Notes: generated by a model from the sequence alone, not told the origin. A stretch of DNA of 64,000 nucleotides from Nonomuraea maritima (GCF_900100395.1 NZ_FNFB01000002.1:557074-621073), one strand, 5' to 3'. Counted from the first letter of the stretch, positions 17,097 to 26,178 are shown. Numbers and translations are program-made.

Positions 17097-17225
17097 TCAG
17101 CGGTCGTGGTCCTGCGGGGCGCCGCCGTTGTCGCGCCGGTCCAGCGCGATCTGCACGGCTTCTGCCGCCTTGTCGTCGTGTTCGTCGGCGCGGTTCCAGG
17201 CATACATGTCGTACATGTGACTCAT
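17097..17225 (-). CDS. 42-residue microprotein, unknown function
   Basis: ATG 17225 to TGA 17097 encodes a 42-residue protein starting MSHMYDMYAWNRADEHDD and ending GGAPQDHDR. Nearly every codon ends in G or C, as in real genes here and unlike the alternative frames. The centre (KAAEAVQIALDRRD) is a probable amphipathic helix, and the N-terminus is rich in Met, Tyr and Trp. The RBS is weak. I do not recognise the family. It is the only convincing coding sequence between the SSI gene and serA. Confidence 0.5.
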   Translation of the reverse strand: MSHMYDMYAWNRADEHDDKAAEAVQIALDRRDNGGAPQDHDR

Positions 17226-17476
17226 CTCGATTCGCGGAAGCGTTCCAGTGACGCCGGACTCCGGTCACGAATCCGACAGGCCTGCTCTCGTGGCCCGGGT
17301 CACGGACCGGACGAAGGGGCTTAGCGGTCGACCACGCGCCGAACACCGCGGCGAGTCGTCGACCTGCCCTAACAGGCCTCGCCGCGGCAGGTAATGAGTA
17401 CGAGAACCTGGCGCATCTCTCGCTACGGTACCTGAGGAATTTCCTTGGATCTCCTACTATCTCGCATGCTGAGACA
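17226..17476. other. intergenic region upstream of the microprotein
   Basis: No convincing gene is seen. A perfect 10-bp inverted repeat, CCGCGGCGAG (17346-17355) and CTCGCCGCGG (17378-17387), has a 22-bp spacer. An AT-richer stretch at 17400-17460 could hold a minus-strand promoter for the microprotein. Confidence 0.4.
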
Positions 17477-17512
17477 CAAAAGGCCGCCACCCGGAACGCT
17501 CCGGGTGGCGGC
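17477..17512 (-). terminator. serA intrinsic terminator
   Basis: GGCCGCCACCCGGA pairs perfectly over 14 bp with TCCGGGTGGCGGCC across a 4-nt loop, followed on the minus strand by TTTTGTG. It starts 22 nt after the serA stop. Confidence 0.88.
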
Positions 17513-17533
17513 CTCGTACGACGATCGGGAGGG

Positions 17534-19123
17534 TCAGTCCTCCAGGTCGACAGAACGCCCGCTGTCGGCGCCGATCTCGGCCACGATCTGCTCGACCACG
17601 TCGGCGGGGATCGCGGAGTCGACGGTCAGCGCGATCAGCGCCTTGCCGCCCTTGACGTCACGGGCCACCTGCATGGACGCGATGTTGATGCCGTGCTCGC
17701 CGAGCAGCCGGCCGACCACGCCGACGATGCCGGGACGGTCGGCGTAGGTGAGGAAGCACAGGTGGGCCGTCGGCTCGATCTCCATCTCGTAGCCGTTGAC
17801 CTCGACGATCTTCGTGATCTGCCGCGGCCCGGACAGCGTCCCGGAGACCGAGACGTGGCGGCCGTCGGCGAGGACGCCGCGCACGGTCACCAGGTTGCGC
17901 CAGTCGGGGCTCTCGGAGCTGGTGACCAGCTCGACCTCGATGCCGCGGTCCTTGGCCAGCAGCGGGGCGTTGACGTAGGTGACCTGCTCCTCGATCACGT
18001 CGGTGAACACGCCCTTGAGCGCGGCCAGCTCGAGCACGCGGACGTCCTGGGCGGCGATCTCGCCGCGGACCTCGACGTCGAGCTTGGTGGCGACCTCGCC
18101 GGCCAGGGCGGTGAACACCCGGCCCAGCTTCTCGGCCAGCGGCAGGCCCGGCTTGACGTCCTCGGCCACCGCGCCGCCCTGCACGTTGACGGCGTCGGGC
18201 ACGAACTCACCCGCGAGCGCCAGCTTCACGCTGCGCGCGACCTGCGTGCCGGCCTTCTCCTGGGCCTCGTGGGTGGAGGCGCCGAGGTGCGGCGTGGCGA
18301 CGACCTGGTCGAGCTCGAACAGCGGGCTGTCGGTGCACGGCTCCTTGGAGAACACGTCGAGACCGGCGCCGGCGACGCGGCCCTCCTTGATCGCGGAGTA
18401 GAGTGCGCCCTCGTCGACGATGCCGCCACGGGCCACGTTGACGATCCGGACGGACGGCTTGACCTGGTGCAGCTCCCGGTCGCCGATGAGCCCCAGCGTC
18501 TCCTTGGTCTTGGGCAGGTGGACGGTGATGAAGTCGGCCTGCTTGAGCACCTCTTCGAGGCTGAGCAGCTTGACGCCCATCTGCGCGGCGCGGGCCGGCG
18601 GCAGGTAGGGGTCGTAGGCGATCAGCTCGACGCCGAACGGCTGCAGCCGCTGCGCGACCAGCTGGCCGATCTTGCCGAGGCCCAGGATGCCGACGACCTT
18701 CTCGTCCAGCTCGACGCCGGTGTACTTCGAGCGCTTCCACTCGCCGTTCTTCAGCGCGGCGTGGGCCTGGGCCGTGTTGCGGGCGCTGGCCAGGATCAGG
18801 GCGATGGTCTGCTCGGCGGCGCTGGTGATGTTGGAGGTCGGGGCGTTCACGACCATGACACCGGCCTTGGTGGCCGCCTCGACGTCGACGTTGTCGAGGC
18901 CGACGCCGGCTCGCGCGACCACGCGCAGCTTGGGTGCCGCGGCGATCGCCTCCGCGTCCACCTGCGTGGCGGAGCGGACGATCAGCGCGTCCACGCCGGC
19001 GAGGGCGGGCAGCAGCTGCGAGCGGTCGGAGCCGTCGGTGTGGCGGACCTCGAAATCAGCGCCGAGAACGGCTAGGCCGGCTTCGGACAGCTCCTCTGCG
19101 ACCAGAACGACGGGCTTGTTCAC
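17534..19123 (-). CDS. serA: D-3-phosphoglycerate dehydrogenase
   Basis: A 529-residue long-form SerA, the first enzyme of serine synthesis. It has the split substrate domain, the NAD-binding VVGILGLGKIGQLVAQRL (~residue 150), catalytic RIVNVARGGIVDE, the acidic DVFSKEP and catalytic His in VATPHLGAST. An ASB intervening domain follows, then a C-terminal ACT domain (HLCFLTYADRPGIVGVVGRL). The long form is the actinobacterial type and is usually serine-sensitive. GTG 19123 has AAAGGA nine bases upstream; an in-frame GTG at 19165 would add 14 unconserved residues. Confidence 0.95.
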   Translation of the reverse strand: MNKPVVLVAEELSEAGLAVLGADFEVRHTDGSDRSQLLPALAGVDALIVRSATQVDAEAIAAAPKLRVVARAGVGLDNVDVEAATKAGVMVVNAPTSNITSAAEQTIALILASARNTAQAHAALKNGEWKRSKYTGVELDEKVVGILGLGKIGQLVAQRLQPFGVELIAYDPYLPPARAAQMGVKLLSLEEVLKQADFITVHLPKTKETLGLIGDRELHQVKPSVRIVNVARGGIVDEGALYSAIKEGRVAGAGLDVFSKEPCTDSPLFELDQVVATPHLGASTHEAQEKAGTQVARSVKLALAGEFVPDAVNVQGGAVAEDVKPGLPLAEKLGRVFTALAGEVATKLDVEVRGEIAAQDVRVLELAALKGVFTDVIEEQVTYVNAPLLAKDRGIEVELVTSSESPDWRNLVTVRGVLADGRHVSVSGTLSGPRQITKIVEVNGYEMEIEPTAHLCFLTYADRPGIVGVVGRLLGEHGINIASMQVARDVKGGKALIALTVDSAIPADVVEQIVAEIGADSGRSVDLED

Positions 19124-19236
19124 TGGTGTGGATCCTTTGGGCACGACTGGCTTGGAGGAGGACACGTCGACGGATCCCCCGATGTCTCGTCGAGTCTATC
19201 CACGCTTGTGAAAGCGTTCACGAGAGACCCAGAATG

Positions 19237-19260
19237 TGAGACGCATCGCACGATGCGAGA
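19237..19260. promoter_or_regulatory. dyad upstream of serA
   Basis: CGCATCG-CA-CGATGCG (19242-19257) is a perfect 7-bp dyad flanked by GAGA on both sides, about 120 bp upstream of the serA start and the same distance from the divergent gene at 19383. It is a candidate operator for either gene. Confidence 0.35.
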
Positions 19261-19382
19261 CAAATGTCGGTCGTACCCCCGTGTCGGCAAACTCACCCAT
19301 TCCAGGCGCATCTTTGTCTTGATCGGGGGTTTTCTTGCCCATTAGCCTGATAAGCCGTGGCCGACTACCTAGGGTTCGTCCT

Positions 19383-20234
19383 ATGAGCATCGGGAATCCT
19401 GCGCTCGCCGACGTGCTCGCTCAGCATGGCTCTCCACACCGCCTGCTGAGCGCTCTTGCCGACGGTGGAGTCCTGGTGGCAGTGCGATCAGACCGTTCCG
19501 TCGTCCTCGGGACGACACAAGCAGGTGACCGGGTCCTGCTCGGTTACACCAGCCCTGCCACGTACGCCAGGCACCGTGGCAGTCACTCCCTGTCGGCCTG
19601 CGACGCCGACACCATCCTCGACATCCAGCGCGTCACCGGTGTGCGCGAGATCGTCATAGACGCGGCCGGACCGGCCGCCGCGGCCGTGCCCATCGCCGAT
19701 CTGCAACGCTTCCTCACCTCGACGCGGACGGGGCCCACGCCCGTGCTGTCGGCGGCCCCTGCCGCCTACGCGACGGGCGCCATGGCCACCGTGTCGCGCG
19801 GCGCCGCACTCGCCCAGGTGGCGCCGCCGACGCAGGACGCCCCTTCCATGCCGTGGGTGCCCGCGCCGCGACCGCACCTGTCGGGGCCCATGCAGCAGGT
19901 CGATCCCGGCTACCGGCGGTGCGCGCACCCGATCCTGCCCGCGCTGCGCCAGGCGATCGCGCAACTGCTCATGGACTTCCCGCTCGTGCACCACGTCTGG
20001 ATCTCCGAGGCCCGTACGGCCTCCGGGGCGCCCGGCATCATGCTGCACGTGAAGGTGCACATGTCGGCGGCCGAGGACGTCGTACGCGACCTGCACCGGC
20101 TCGTCCGCGCCCGGCTGCCGCAGCTGGCCGCCTCGGGGGCGCCGATCCTCATGGCGCGGGTGGCCGACGCCCGCAGCGAACGCCGGATGATCGAGATCGG
20201 CGCGCACGTGGTCTGCGCCGACGTACGCGACTGA
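19383..20234 (+). CDS. SseB-like protein of unknown function
   Basis: A 283-residue soluble protein. Residues ~15-130 resemble the SseB N-terminal domain (LADGGVLVAVRSDRSVVLG, VLLGYTSPATYARHRG, REIVIDAAGP). A proline-rich linker follows to ~residue 185. The C-terminal domain (ALRQAIAQLLMDFPLVHHVW; GIMLHVKVHMSAAEDVVRDL) fits the SseB C-terminal or enhancer-like part. Such proteins occur widely in actinobacteria, some tied to type VII secretion, but no secretion genes are present here. ATG 19383 is preferred over a start at 19335. Confidence 0.65.
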   Translation: MSIGNPALADVLAQHGSPHRLLSALADGGVLVAVRSDRSVVLGTTQAGDRVLLGYTSPATYARHRGSHSLSACDADTILDIQRVTGVREIVIDAAGPAAAAVPIADLQRFLTSTRTGPTPVLSAAPAAYATGAMATVSRGAALAQVAPPTQDAPSMPWVPAPRPHLSGPMQQVDPGYRRCAHPILPALRQAIAQLLMDFPLVHHVWISEARTASGAPGIMLHVKVHMSAAEDVVRDLHRLVRARLPQLAASGAPILMARVADARSERRMIEIGAHVVCADVRD

Positions 20235-20238
20235 CGCT

Positions 20239-20304
20239 CAGGGCCCGCGCAAGCGGGCCCTGCCGCCGACGTGACAACCGCAGGGCCCGCGAAAGTGGGC
20301 CCTA
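20239..20304. repeat. tandem duplicated hairpins
   Basis: Two hairpins share the left arm CAGGGCCCGC (20239-20248 and 20281-20290), closed by GCGGGCCCTG and GTGGGCCCTA with GCAA and GAAA loops. They lie just after the SseB-like gene and probably act as a double terminator; no T-runs follow. Confidence 0.7.
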
Positions 20305-20337
20305 CCGGTCGTGCCGGGGCTTCGCTTCAATGAGGTC

Positions 20338-21690
20338 ATGATCACACCGGCCGCGACCGTCCCCCGGAGCGTGCGCCTGGGGTACGGCGTGGGCTCCTTC
20401 TGCACGGCCACCGTCAACGCCGTGCCCGGGCTCCTGCTGCTCTACTACATGACGAACTTCCTGGCCGTGCCCGCCTGGCTGGCGGGGGTGGTCGTGACCG
20501 CGCCCAAGATCTGGGACCTGTTCGTCAACCCGCTGGTCGGCCGCTGGTCCGACCGCACCCGCTCGCGTCTCGGGCCCCGCCGTCCGTGGCTGCTCGCCGG
20601 CGCCTGCACGCTGCCGGTCGTGTTCGCGCTGGTCTTCGCCGGGCCGCCGCTGAAGGGCGCCCCCGCGGCACTGTACGTCGGGGCCTGCTTCATGGCGACG
20701 GCGACGGCGTACGCGCTGTTCGAGGTGCCGTACAAGGCGATGCCGGGCGAGATGACGCACGACTACCACGAGCGGACGTCGCTGCTCCAGTGGCGGATGA
20801 TCTTCATCGGCGCGGGCACCGCCGTCAGCGGCGTCCTCGCCCCGGCGATCGTCACGAGCCAGGGCGACGAGGGCTCGCTGGCGAGCTACCGGACGATGGG
20901 GCTCACCATCGCGGTGATCATGCTGCTCGCCATGCTCGGCACGTTCTTCGGCACCGCCCGCGCCCCCATGACCGGCGCCCCCGAGCCCGACCGGGGCGGC
21001 TGGCGCGAGCAGGCCGCGGCGATCAGGGGCAACTCCGCGTTCCTGTGGATCACCGTGCTGGCCTGCACGCAGGGACTGGCGGTCAGCATGATGCTGGCCG
21101 CCGCGCCGTACTTCGCGGCCTACACCCTGGGCGACCCGCAGTCCACGCAGACGCTGTTCGCGGCCCTGGTCGGGCCGATGCTGCTGACCATGCCGCTGTG
21201 GGTGCGCCTGTCCAAGCGGTTCGACAAGCGCGGCGCGATGGTCCTGGCCGCGCTCCTGTTCGGTGGCGGCACGGCGGCGGCCATGGCCACCCCGCTGCTC
21301 GGCGCCCTCTACGCCCATGTGGCGATCCTCCTGGTCGGCGTGGGGATCGCCGGGGTGCAGCTGCTGCAGTTCTCGATGCTGGCCGACGTGATCGCGGTGG
21401 ACGCGGCCGGCACGGGCAGGCGGCGGGCCGGCGTGCTGACCGGGCTGTGGACGGCCCTGGAGAGCGGGGTCAGCTCCTTCGGCGCCCTCGTCTTCGGCGT
21501 GATCCTGTCGATCGGCGGCTTCGTCGAGTCGGACCCGACCCGCCCGGTGACGCAGCCGGACAGCGCGGTGACGGCGGTGCTGGTCGGCCAGACCGCCGTC
21601 CCCGCGGTGATCATCTTCCTGTCCGTGCTGATGACCTTGAAGTACCGCCTCACCCCACCCGCCGCGCCCGCGCCTGCCGCGTCCGCGTGA
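20338..21690 (+). CDS. GPH-type (MelB-like) sugar/cation symporter, MFS
   Basis: A 450-residue, 12-helix transporter of the glycoside-pentoside-hexuronide:cation symporter type. Diagnostic features are GYGVGSFCTATVNAVPGLLL at the N-terminus, PKIWDLFVNPLVGRWSDRTR with the conserved acidic residues of helix 2, and the cytoplasmic SRLGPRRPWLL loop. The substrate is probably a glycoside or sugar derivative but cannot be named. ATG 20338 follows GAGG closely. The 3' end overlaps the convergent ABC permease gene by 41 bp. Confidence 0.85.
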   Translation: MITPAATVPRSVRLGYGVGSFCTATVNAVPGLLLLYYMTNFLAVPAWLAGVVVTAPKIWDLFVNPLVGRWSDRTRSRLGPRRPWLLAGACTLPVVFALVFAGPPLKGAPAALYVGACFMATATAYALFEVPYKAMPGEMTHDYHERTSLLQWRMIFIGAGTAVSGVLAPAIVTSQGDEGSLASYRTMGLTIAVIMLLAMLGTFFGTARAPMTGAPEPDRGGWREQAAAIRGNSAFLWITVLACTQGLAVSMMLAAAPYFAAYTLGDPQSTQTLFAALVGPMLLTMPLWVRLSKRFDKRGAMVLAALLFGGGTAAAMATPLLGALYAHVAILLVGVGIAGVQLLQFSMLADVIAVDAAGTGRRRAGVLTGLWTALESGVSSFGALVFGVILSIGGFVESDPTRPVTQPDSAVTAVLVGQTAVPAVIIFLSVLMTLKYRLTPPAAPAPAASA

Positions 21691-24247
21691 ACGCCCCCGC
21701 CATCAGCGCGGCCAGCAGCGGCAGCCCCACCACCAGCCCCGCCAGGAAGACCCAGGGGATGTCGAAGATCTCCGGTTCGCTCGGTCGCCACCCCAGGCCG
21801 CCGGCGTTCCGGCCCGCCCGGATCATCGCCGCGCCGGCGACGGTGCCCCCTGCCAGCCCGACAGCGGCCCCCAGCCCGGAGATGTACGCGGCCTGGGCGG
21901 CCACGACGAACCTGCGCACGCGCGGTGGCGCGCCGACCGCGGACATGGTGTCCAGATCCTGCCGCATGTCGGCCGCCGCCAGCCCGGTGGCCGCGAACGT
22001 GCCCCCGAGCACCAGCACCATCGCGGCGCCGAGCATCAGGAACAGTACGGGTACGGTGTCCTCGTCCCAGCGGCGCTCCACGTCGACGTACACGCCGGCG
22101 GACACGGCGTCCAGGGCGCGCCACAGGCTGTCCCGGTCGGCGGTCACGCCGGCTGCGTAGAGGCGTCGCTCGGCCGTCCGTAAGCCGGCGGCCTTCAGGG
22201 CGGACTCCCCGATCAGGACGCCGCTCTGCGCGGCCTCCGCCGGCGTCGCCACCACGGCCGGGAGCGTCAGAGTCCTGACCTGGCCACCACCGAACGAGTC
22301 AGCGCCCAGCACGCCGACCGCCAGCTCGATCGTGCCGTCGTGGACGAGTTCGGGGCCGAACGCCACGGCATCGCCCCGTGCCAGCGCCGCCGCGGCCCGC
22401 TGGTCGTCGCGCCGAAGGAGCGACCTCAACAGCTTCTCGTCGCCGACCACGACGGGCCATTCCCACACGGGACGGCAACGCTGGCCCCCCGTGCACTGCC
22501 GGTCGGCACGGGCCGGCCTCAGATCGAGCTCCTCTCCCCTGTGATTCGTCGCCACCATCCCTGGGACCGTCGGTGTGCCGGGAAGCAGGCGCTCCGTCTC
22601 CTCCCGCAGCCTCGACCAGTGCTCGTCACTCTGCGACACCCTGACGCCGACGGTCAGCGTGTCGAGGGGCACCAGGGAGGTGCGGCCGGCCTCGCGCTGG
22701 GCGGCCGAGCTCGCGGCGAACAACCCCAGGGCGACCGCCGTCATCGTGGCCGCCATGACCGCCCCGGCGGCGGAGGCCGTACGGACACGGTGGCGGGAGG
22801 CGTCGCGGACGGCCAGGCGCAGCGGGAGCGGCAGGCGACCGGCCAGCCGGCCGGTGCTCCGGATCACCAGGGGCATCAGCGCGATCAGGCCCAATCCGAG
22901 GACCACGGCGGCGACGCTGACCGCGAGCTGGTCGCGACGTGCGGCGACGAAGCATCCGCCCGCCCCGAGCACCACCAGGACGGTCCCGAGCACGGGGCGT
23001 CCGGCACGGCCCGGCGGATCGACCCCCGCGCGCCCCGTCAGCACCTGCGCGGGACTCTGCCTGCTCGCCTGGACCGCGGGCACCAGCGCGGCCGTCAGCC
23101 CGCTGACCACACCGAGCGCGGCCGTGGCGAGCACCTGCAGCCACGGGACATCGAGCGGGCCCTGCGTCCAGTCCATCCACCGTGCACCGGCCGACTGCAC
23201 CGCCATACCCGTCAAGACGCCGAGAACGACCCCGACCAGCACCGCCGCCCCGCCCAGGACCAACCCGTCGGCCAGCACCACGGCCTTGAGCTGCCGTCCG
23301 GAGACGCCCTGGGCGGCGAGCACGGCCAGTTCCCTGCGCCGTCGCCGGAGCCCGACCGCGAAGGCCGGCCCTGCCAACAGGGCGGTCTCCGCGACGACGA
23401 TCACGACGCCGACGCCGAGCCCGATGAGCCGCTCCTCCGGGGGCCCGATCGAGAGTCCGAACCCGCGCCAGTCGTCGGCGCCGCCGCGCGGCGCCCGCTC
23501 GATCAGCTCGCGAGAATACACGGCCAGGCCCGCCTGGTTCAGCCGCCGGACGTCCGCGCGCAGCACGGGGGCGGAGGTGTCGGCGAGCCAGCCGCTGCTG
23601 TTGCCGTCGTTCTGGTGGCCGAGCACGCTCTCCGGCAGGCCCACCAACTCGGCGCGGCCCGGGCGGTTGGGATTCTGCACCACGCCGACCACGCGCAGTG
23701 GCCGGTCCTGGCGAGTCACCGCCAGCGTGTCCCCGACTCGCACGCCCAGGTCCGTCAGCGCCGGCGATACCGCGACCTCGCCGGCCGCGGCGGCGAACCT
23801 GCCCTCCACCAGCGTCCGCATGCCCCGGGTCATGGGGTCGCGCAGATCCACCTCCAGCGCCTCCACCCGGTCGTAACCGCCGTTCACCCGGACCTCGGTG
23901 GCGTTCTGCTGGTAACGGAGCAGGCGACCGTGGATCAGGCGGCCGATCTCGGCAGGCGTCCACTGCCGGTCGGGGCGAGGGGCCTTGGGCTGCCGCACGT
24001 ATTCCGCGGACAGGTCCTGTTTCACCGGGGTGCGTAACGGCAGCGTCACCAGGCGGGCGTCGGCCGAGCCCAGCACCGAGTCCAGCCTCTCCCTCGGCGA
24101 CACGTCCGTCGTGGCGTTGCTGGTGAGCACTGCCGTGATCAGGAGCACCGGCAGCCCGATCATCACCATGATCAGCGCCGTACGTCCCTTGGCGCGCAGC
24201 GCGTCCCTTCGCGAGACGCGCAGCGCGGCGACGAGCACGGGGATCAT
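21650..24247 (-). CDS. FtsX/MacB-type ABC transporter permease
   Basis: An 865-residue permease with an N-terminal helix (ALIMVMIGLPVLLITAVLTS), a large extracytoplasmic domain and two FtsX-like membrane blocks (~residues 275-490 and ~745-850). This matches single-polypeptide permeases that pair with a MacB/LolD-type ATPase in antimicrobial-peptide or lipid export. It overlaps the ATPase gene by 4 bp (ATGA). Regulation is probably through the PadR protein that heads the operon. Confidence 0.87.
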   Translation of the reverse strand: MIPVLVAALRVSRRDALRAKGRTALIMVMIGLPVLLITAVLTSNATTDVSPRERLDSVLGSADARLVTLPLRTPVKQDLSAEYVRQPKAPRPDRQWTPAEIGRLIHGRLLRYQQNATEVRVNGGYDRVEALEVDLRDPMTRGMRTLVEGRFAAAAGEVAVSPALTDLGVRVGDTLAVTRQDRPLRVVGVVQNPNRPGRAELVGLPESVLGHQNDGNSSGWLADTSAPVLRADVRRLNQAGLAVYSRELIERAPRGGADDWRGFGLSIGPPEERLIGLGVGVVIVVAETALLAGPAFAVGLRRRRRELAVLAAQGVSGRQLKAVVLADGLVLGGAAVLVGVVLGVLTGMAVQSAGARWMDWTQGPLDVPWLQVLATAALGVVSGLTAALVPAVQASRQSPAQVLTGRAGVDPPGRAGRPVLGTVLVVLGAGGCFVAARRDQLAVSVAAVVLGLGLIALMPLVIRSTGRLAGRLPLPLRLAVRDASRHRVRTASAAGAVMAATMTAVALGLFAASSAAQREAGRTSLVPLDTLTVGVRVSQSDEHWSRLREETERLLPGTPTVPGMVATNHRGEELDLRPARADRQCTGGQRCRPVWEWPVVVGDEKLLRSLLRRDDQRAAAALARGDAVAFGPELVHDGTIELAVGVLGADSFGGGQVRTLTLPAVVATPAEAAQSGVLIGESALKAAGLRTAERRLYAAGVTADRDSLWRALDAVSAGVYVDVERRWDEDTVPVLFLMLGAAMVLVLGGTFAATGLAAADMRQDLDTMSAVGAPPRVRRFVVAAQAAYISGLGAAVGLAGGTVAGAAMIRAGRNAGGLGWRPSEPEIFDIPWVFLAGLVVGLPLLAALMAGAFTRTRQARARRVG

Positions 24248-24927
24248 CGGGCGCTCTCCAGCCGGACGTCCGCCGCGTCGACGATCAGGCCGTCGCGCAG
24301 GTAGATCACCCGGTCGGCCCAGGCCGCGTAGCGCGGTTCGTGGGTGACGAGCAGCACCGCCGCGCCCGCCTCGTCGCAGCGGGAGCGGAGCACCCGCAGG
24401 ATCTCGTCGCCGGTGGCGGTGTCGAGGGCGCCGGTCGGCTCGTCGGCCAGCAGCAGCCGCCGCTCCCCCGCCAGCGCCCTGGCGATGGCGACGCGCTGGC
24501 GCTGTCCTCCGGACAGCTCCTCGGGGAAGCGTCCCGCCGTCTCCTCGGCGCCGACCTCGGCGAGCGCGACCATGGCCTCCGTACGGGCCCGGCGCGCCGG
24601 CACGCCGTCGAACTCCCTCGGCAGCATCACGTTCTCGGCGGCGGTCAGGGACGGGATCAGGTTGAGGTCCTGGAAGACGTACCCGACGCTGCGGCGGCGC
24701 ACGGCGGCCAGGTCGCGCACGGCGGCGAGGTCGCGGCCCTCGATCTCCACGGCGCCGGAGGTGGGCCGGTCGAGGCCGCCGGCCAGGTTGAGCAGCGTCG
24801 ACTTGCCCGACCCCGACGGGCCCATGACGGCGACCAGCTCGCCGGCCGACACCTCAAGGCTCACGCCTCCCAGTGCCCGCACCTGGCCGTGCACGCGGGT
24901 CACGTCGCGTAACTTCACCACAGTCAT
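24244..24927 (-). CDS. ABC transporter ATP-binding protein (MacB/LolD type)
   Basis: A 227-residue ATPase with Walker A GPSGSGKSTLLNLAGGL, Q-loop FQDLNLIP, signature LSGGQRQRVAIARAL, Walker B LLLADEPTGALD and switch His in VTHEPRYA. It energises the permease encoded immediately downstream. Start ATG 24927 overlaps the PadR stop by 4 bp. Confidence 0.93.
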   Translation of the reverse strand: MTVVKLRDVTRVHGQVRALGGVSLEVSAGELVAVMGPSGSGKSTLLNLAGGLDRPTSGAVEIEGRDLAAVRDLAAVRRRSVGYVFQDLNLIPSLTAAENVMLPREFDGVPARRARTEAMVALAEVGAEETAGRFPEELSGGQRQRVAIARALAGERRLLLADEPTGALDTATGDEILRVLRSRCDEAGAAVLLVTHEPRYAAWADRVIYLRDGLIVDAADVRLESAR

Positions 24928-25442
24928 ACGTTCTTCTCCTTGGACGTCCGCGCCACGGCCTCGCAGTGGTCGAGCCAGCGCTGCTCCGCCTCGGCCTTGA
25001 AGATCAGCCCGTCGACGACCAGGCTCTGCGCGACCCCGGTGGCGGCCCGCTTGGCGCGGGTGAGGTCCTGCAGCGCGCGCATGGTGGCCATGCGCTGGTT
25101 GTGGATGACGGCGCCGACATCGACGTCGGCGCCCGCCACGGCCATCGCGATCTTGATGGCGAGCTCGTCCCTGGGCCGGTCGCTCTGCGCGACCGGGGTG
25201 GCGAACCAGCGTTCCAGCTCGGCGCGACCGGCGTCGGTGATCGCGTACAGCGCGCGGCCCTGCTCGTCGGCGCCGTTCGGCGTCACGAGGCCGTCGCGTT
25301 CGAGCCGCGCCAGGGTGGTGTAGACCTGCCCGATGTTCAGCGGCCAGGTGGCGCCCGTCGACGCCTCGAACTCGGTGCGCAACTGGTAGCCGTAGCGCGG
25401 TCCGCCGTTCAGCAGCGCCAGGAGACCGTGTCTGATCGACAT
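24924..25442 (-). CDS. PadR-family regulator of the ABC exporter
   Basis: A 172-residue PadR protein. The winged helix is SIRHGLLALLNGGPRYGYQL and IGQVYTTLARLERDGLV; the C-terminal helical dimer region includes ELERWFATPV and LDHCEAVAR. It is the first gene of a padR-ATPase-permease operon with ATGA overlaps. ATG 25442 is used; the longer in-frame start at 25502 would lie upstream of the operator and is rejected. Confidence 0.92.
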   Translation of the reverse strand: MSIRHGLLALLNGGPRYGYQLRTEFEASTGATWPLNIGQVYTTLARLERDGLVTPNGADEQGRALYAITDAGRAELERWFATPVAQSDRPRDELAIKIAMAVAGADVDVGAVIHNQRMATMRALQDLTRAKRAATGVAQSLVVDGLIFKAEAEQRWLDHCEAVARTSKEKNV

Positions 25443-25444
25443 GG

Positions 25445-25471
25445 ATACTGAGTATGCATACTGCGTATGCA
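25445..25471. promoter_or_regulatory. PadR operator
   Basis: AGTATGCATACT (25451-25462) is a perfect 12-bp palindrome, flanked by ATACT and GCGTATGCA repeats. It lies directly upstream of the padR ATG, between padR and the divergent FHA gene. It fits the TATGCATA-like cores of PadR operators. Confidence 0.7.
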
Positions 25472-25530
25472 CGACGCAAGCAGATCCGCGTATTCTGGAC
25501 ACGGGCCGGGATCGGGCCGATACTCCCTAC

Positions 25531-26079
25531 ATGAGTTCCACGCATCCGCCCTTTCGCGCCTCCGACGGGGACCGCGACCGGGCGATCGACGAGCTCAGAG
25601 ACCGGGCGGCGGAGGGCCGCATCTCTCACGACACCTTCGTCGGCCGGGTCGACCAGGCGTTGCGCGCCCGCAACCGGCAGGAACTCGACGAACTGGTGGC
25701 CGACCTGCCGCAGAAGCCGACGTTCCGGCAGCGGCTGACGGACACCGTCTCCTCGGTGTCGGAGTTCACCACGAGGCTGCAGTCCGCCTGGCGCAAGCCG
25801 CGCCTGCCGCGGCTCGCGCTGCCCGACGACGACCGCCCCCGCTACGTCGTGGGCCGCGGGTCGGCCTGCGATCTCGTCCTGTCCGACCTGACGGTCTCCC
25901 GCGTCCACGCCGAGCTGCGGCGCGAGGGCGACGGCGGGTGGATGCTGGTCGACCTCGGCTCGCTCAACGGCACCCGGCTCAACGGGTGGCGGCTGGTGGG
26001 TCCGGCGCGGGTGAAGTCGGGCGACGAGATCTCGTTCGGCGACTGCGGCTTCCTCGTGACGTCTGACGAACCTTCCTAA
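25531..26079 (+). CDS. DUF1707-FHA domain protein
   Basis: A 182-residue protein with an N-terminal DUF1707 segment (RASDGDRDRAIDELRDRAAE, GRISHDTFVGRVDQALRARN) and a C-terminal forkhead-associated domain (YVVGRGSACDLVLSDLTVSR, VHAEL, LVDLGSLNGTRLNG). FHA domains bind phosphothreonine peptides and often relay Ser/Thr kinase signals in actinobacteria. No kinase is adjacent. ATG 25531 has no clear RBS, so a leaderless mRNA is possible. Confidence 0.87.
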   Translation: MSSTHPPFRASDGDRDRAIDELRDRAAEGRISHDTFVGRVDQALRARNRQELDELVADLPQKPTFRQRLTDTVSSVSEFTTRLQSAWRKPRLPRLALPDDDRPRYVVGRGSACDLVLSDLTVSRVHAELRREGDGGWMLVDLGSLNGTRLNGWRLVGPARVKSGDEISFGDCGFLVTSDEPS

Positions 26080-26083
26080 CACC

Positions 26084-26117
26084 TCCGCAAATCCAGATAA
26101 ATACGGAGATTTGCGGA
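26084..26117 (+). terminator. AT-rich hairpin after the FHA gene
   Basis: TCCGCAAATC and GATTTGCGGA form a perfect 10-bp stem with a 14-nt loop, starting 5 nt after the FHA stop. No T-run follows, so termination is likely but not certain. Confidence 0.5.
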
Positions 26118-26178
26118 TCACAGGCTGACTGCGGTGGTTCATGCTGCAGGCGATCCCCCAGTCGACCTTGGAGAACCC

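Noticed and set aside
17693..19075. 460-codon plus-strand frame antisense to serA
   Set aside because: Compositional shadow of serA; repeated Arg/Asp/Val-rich sequence without domains.
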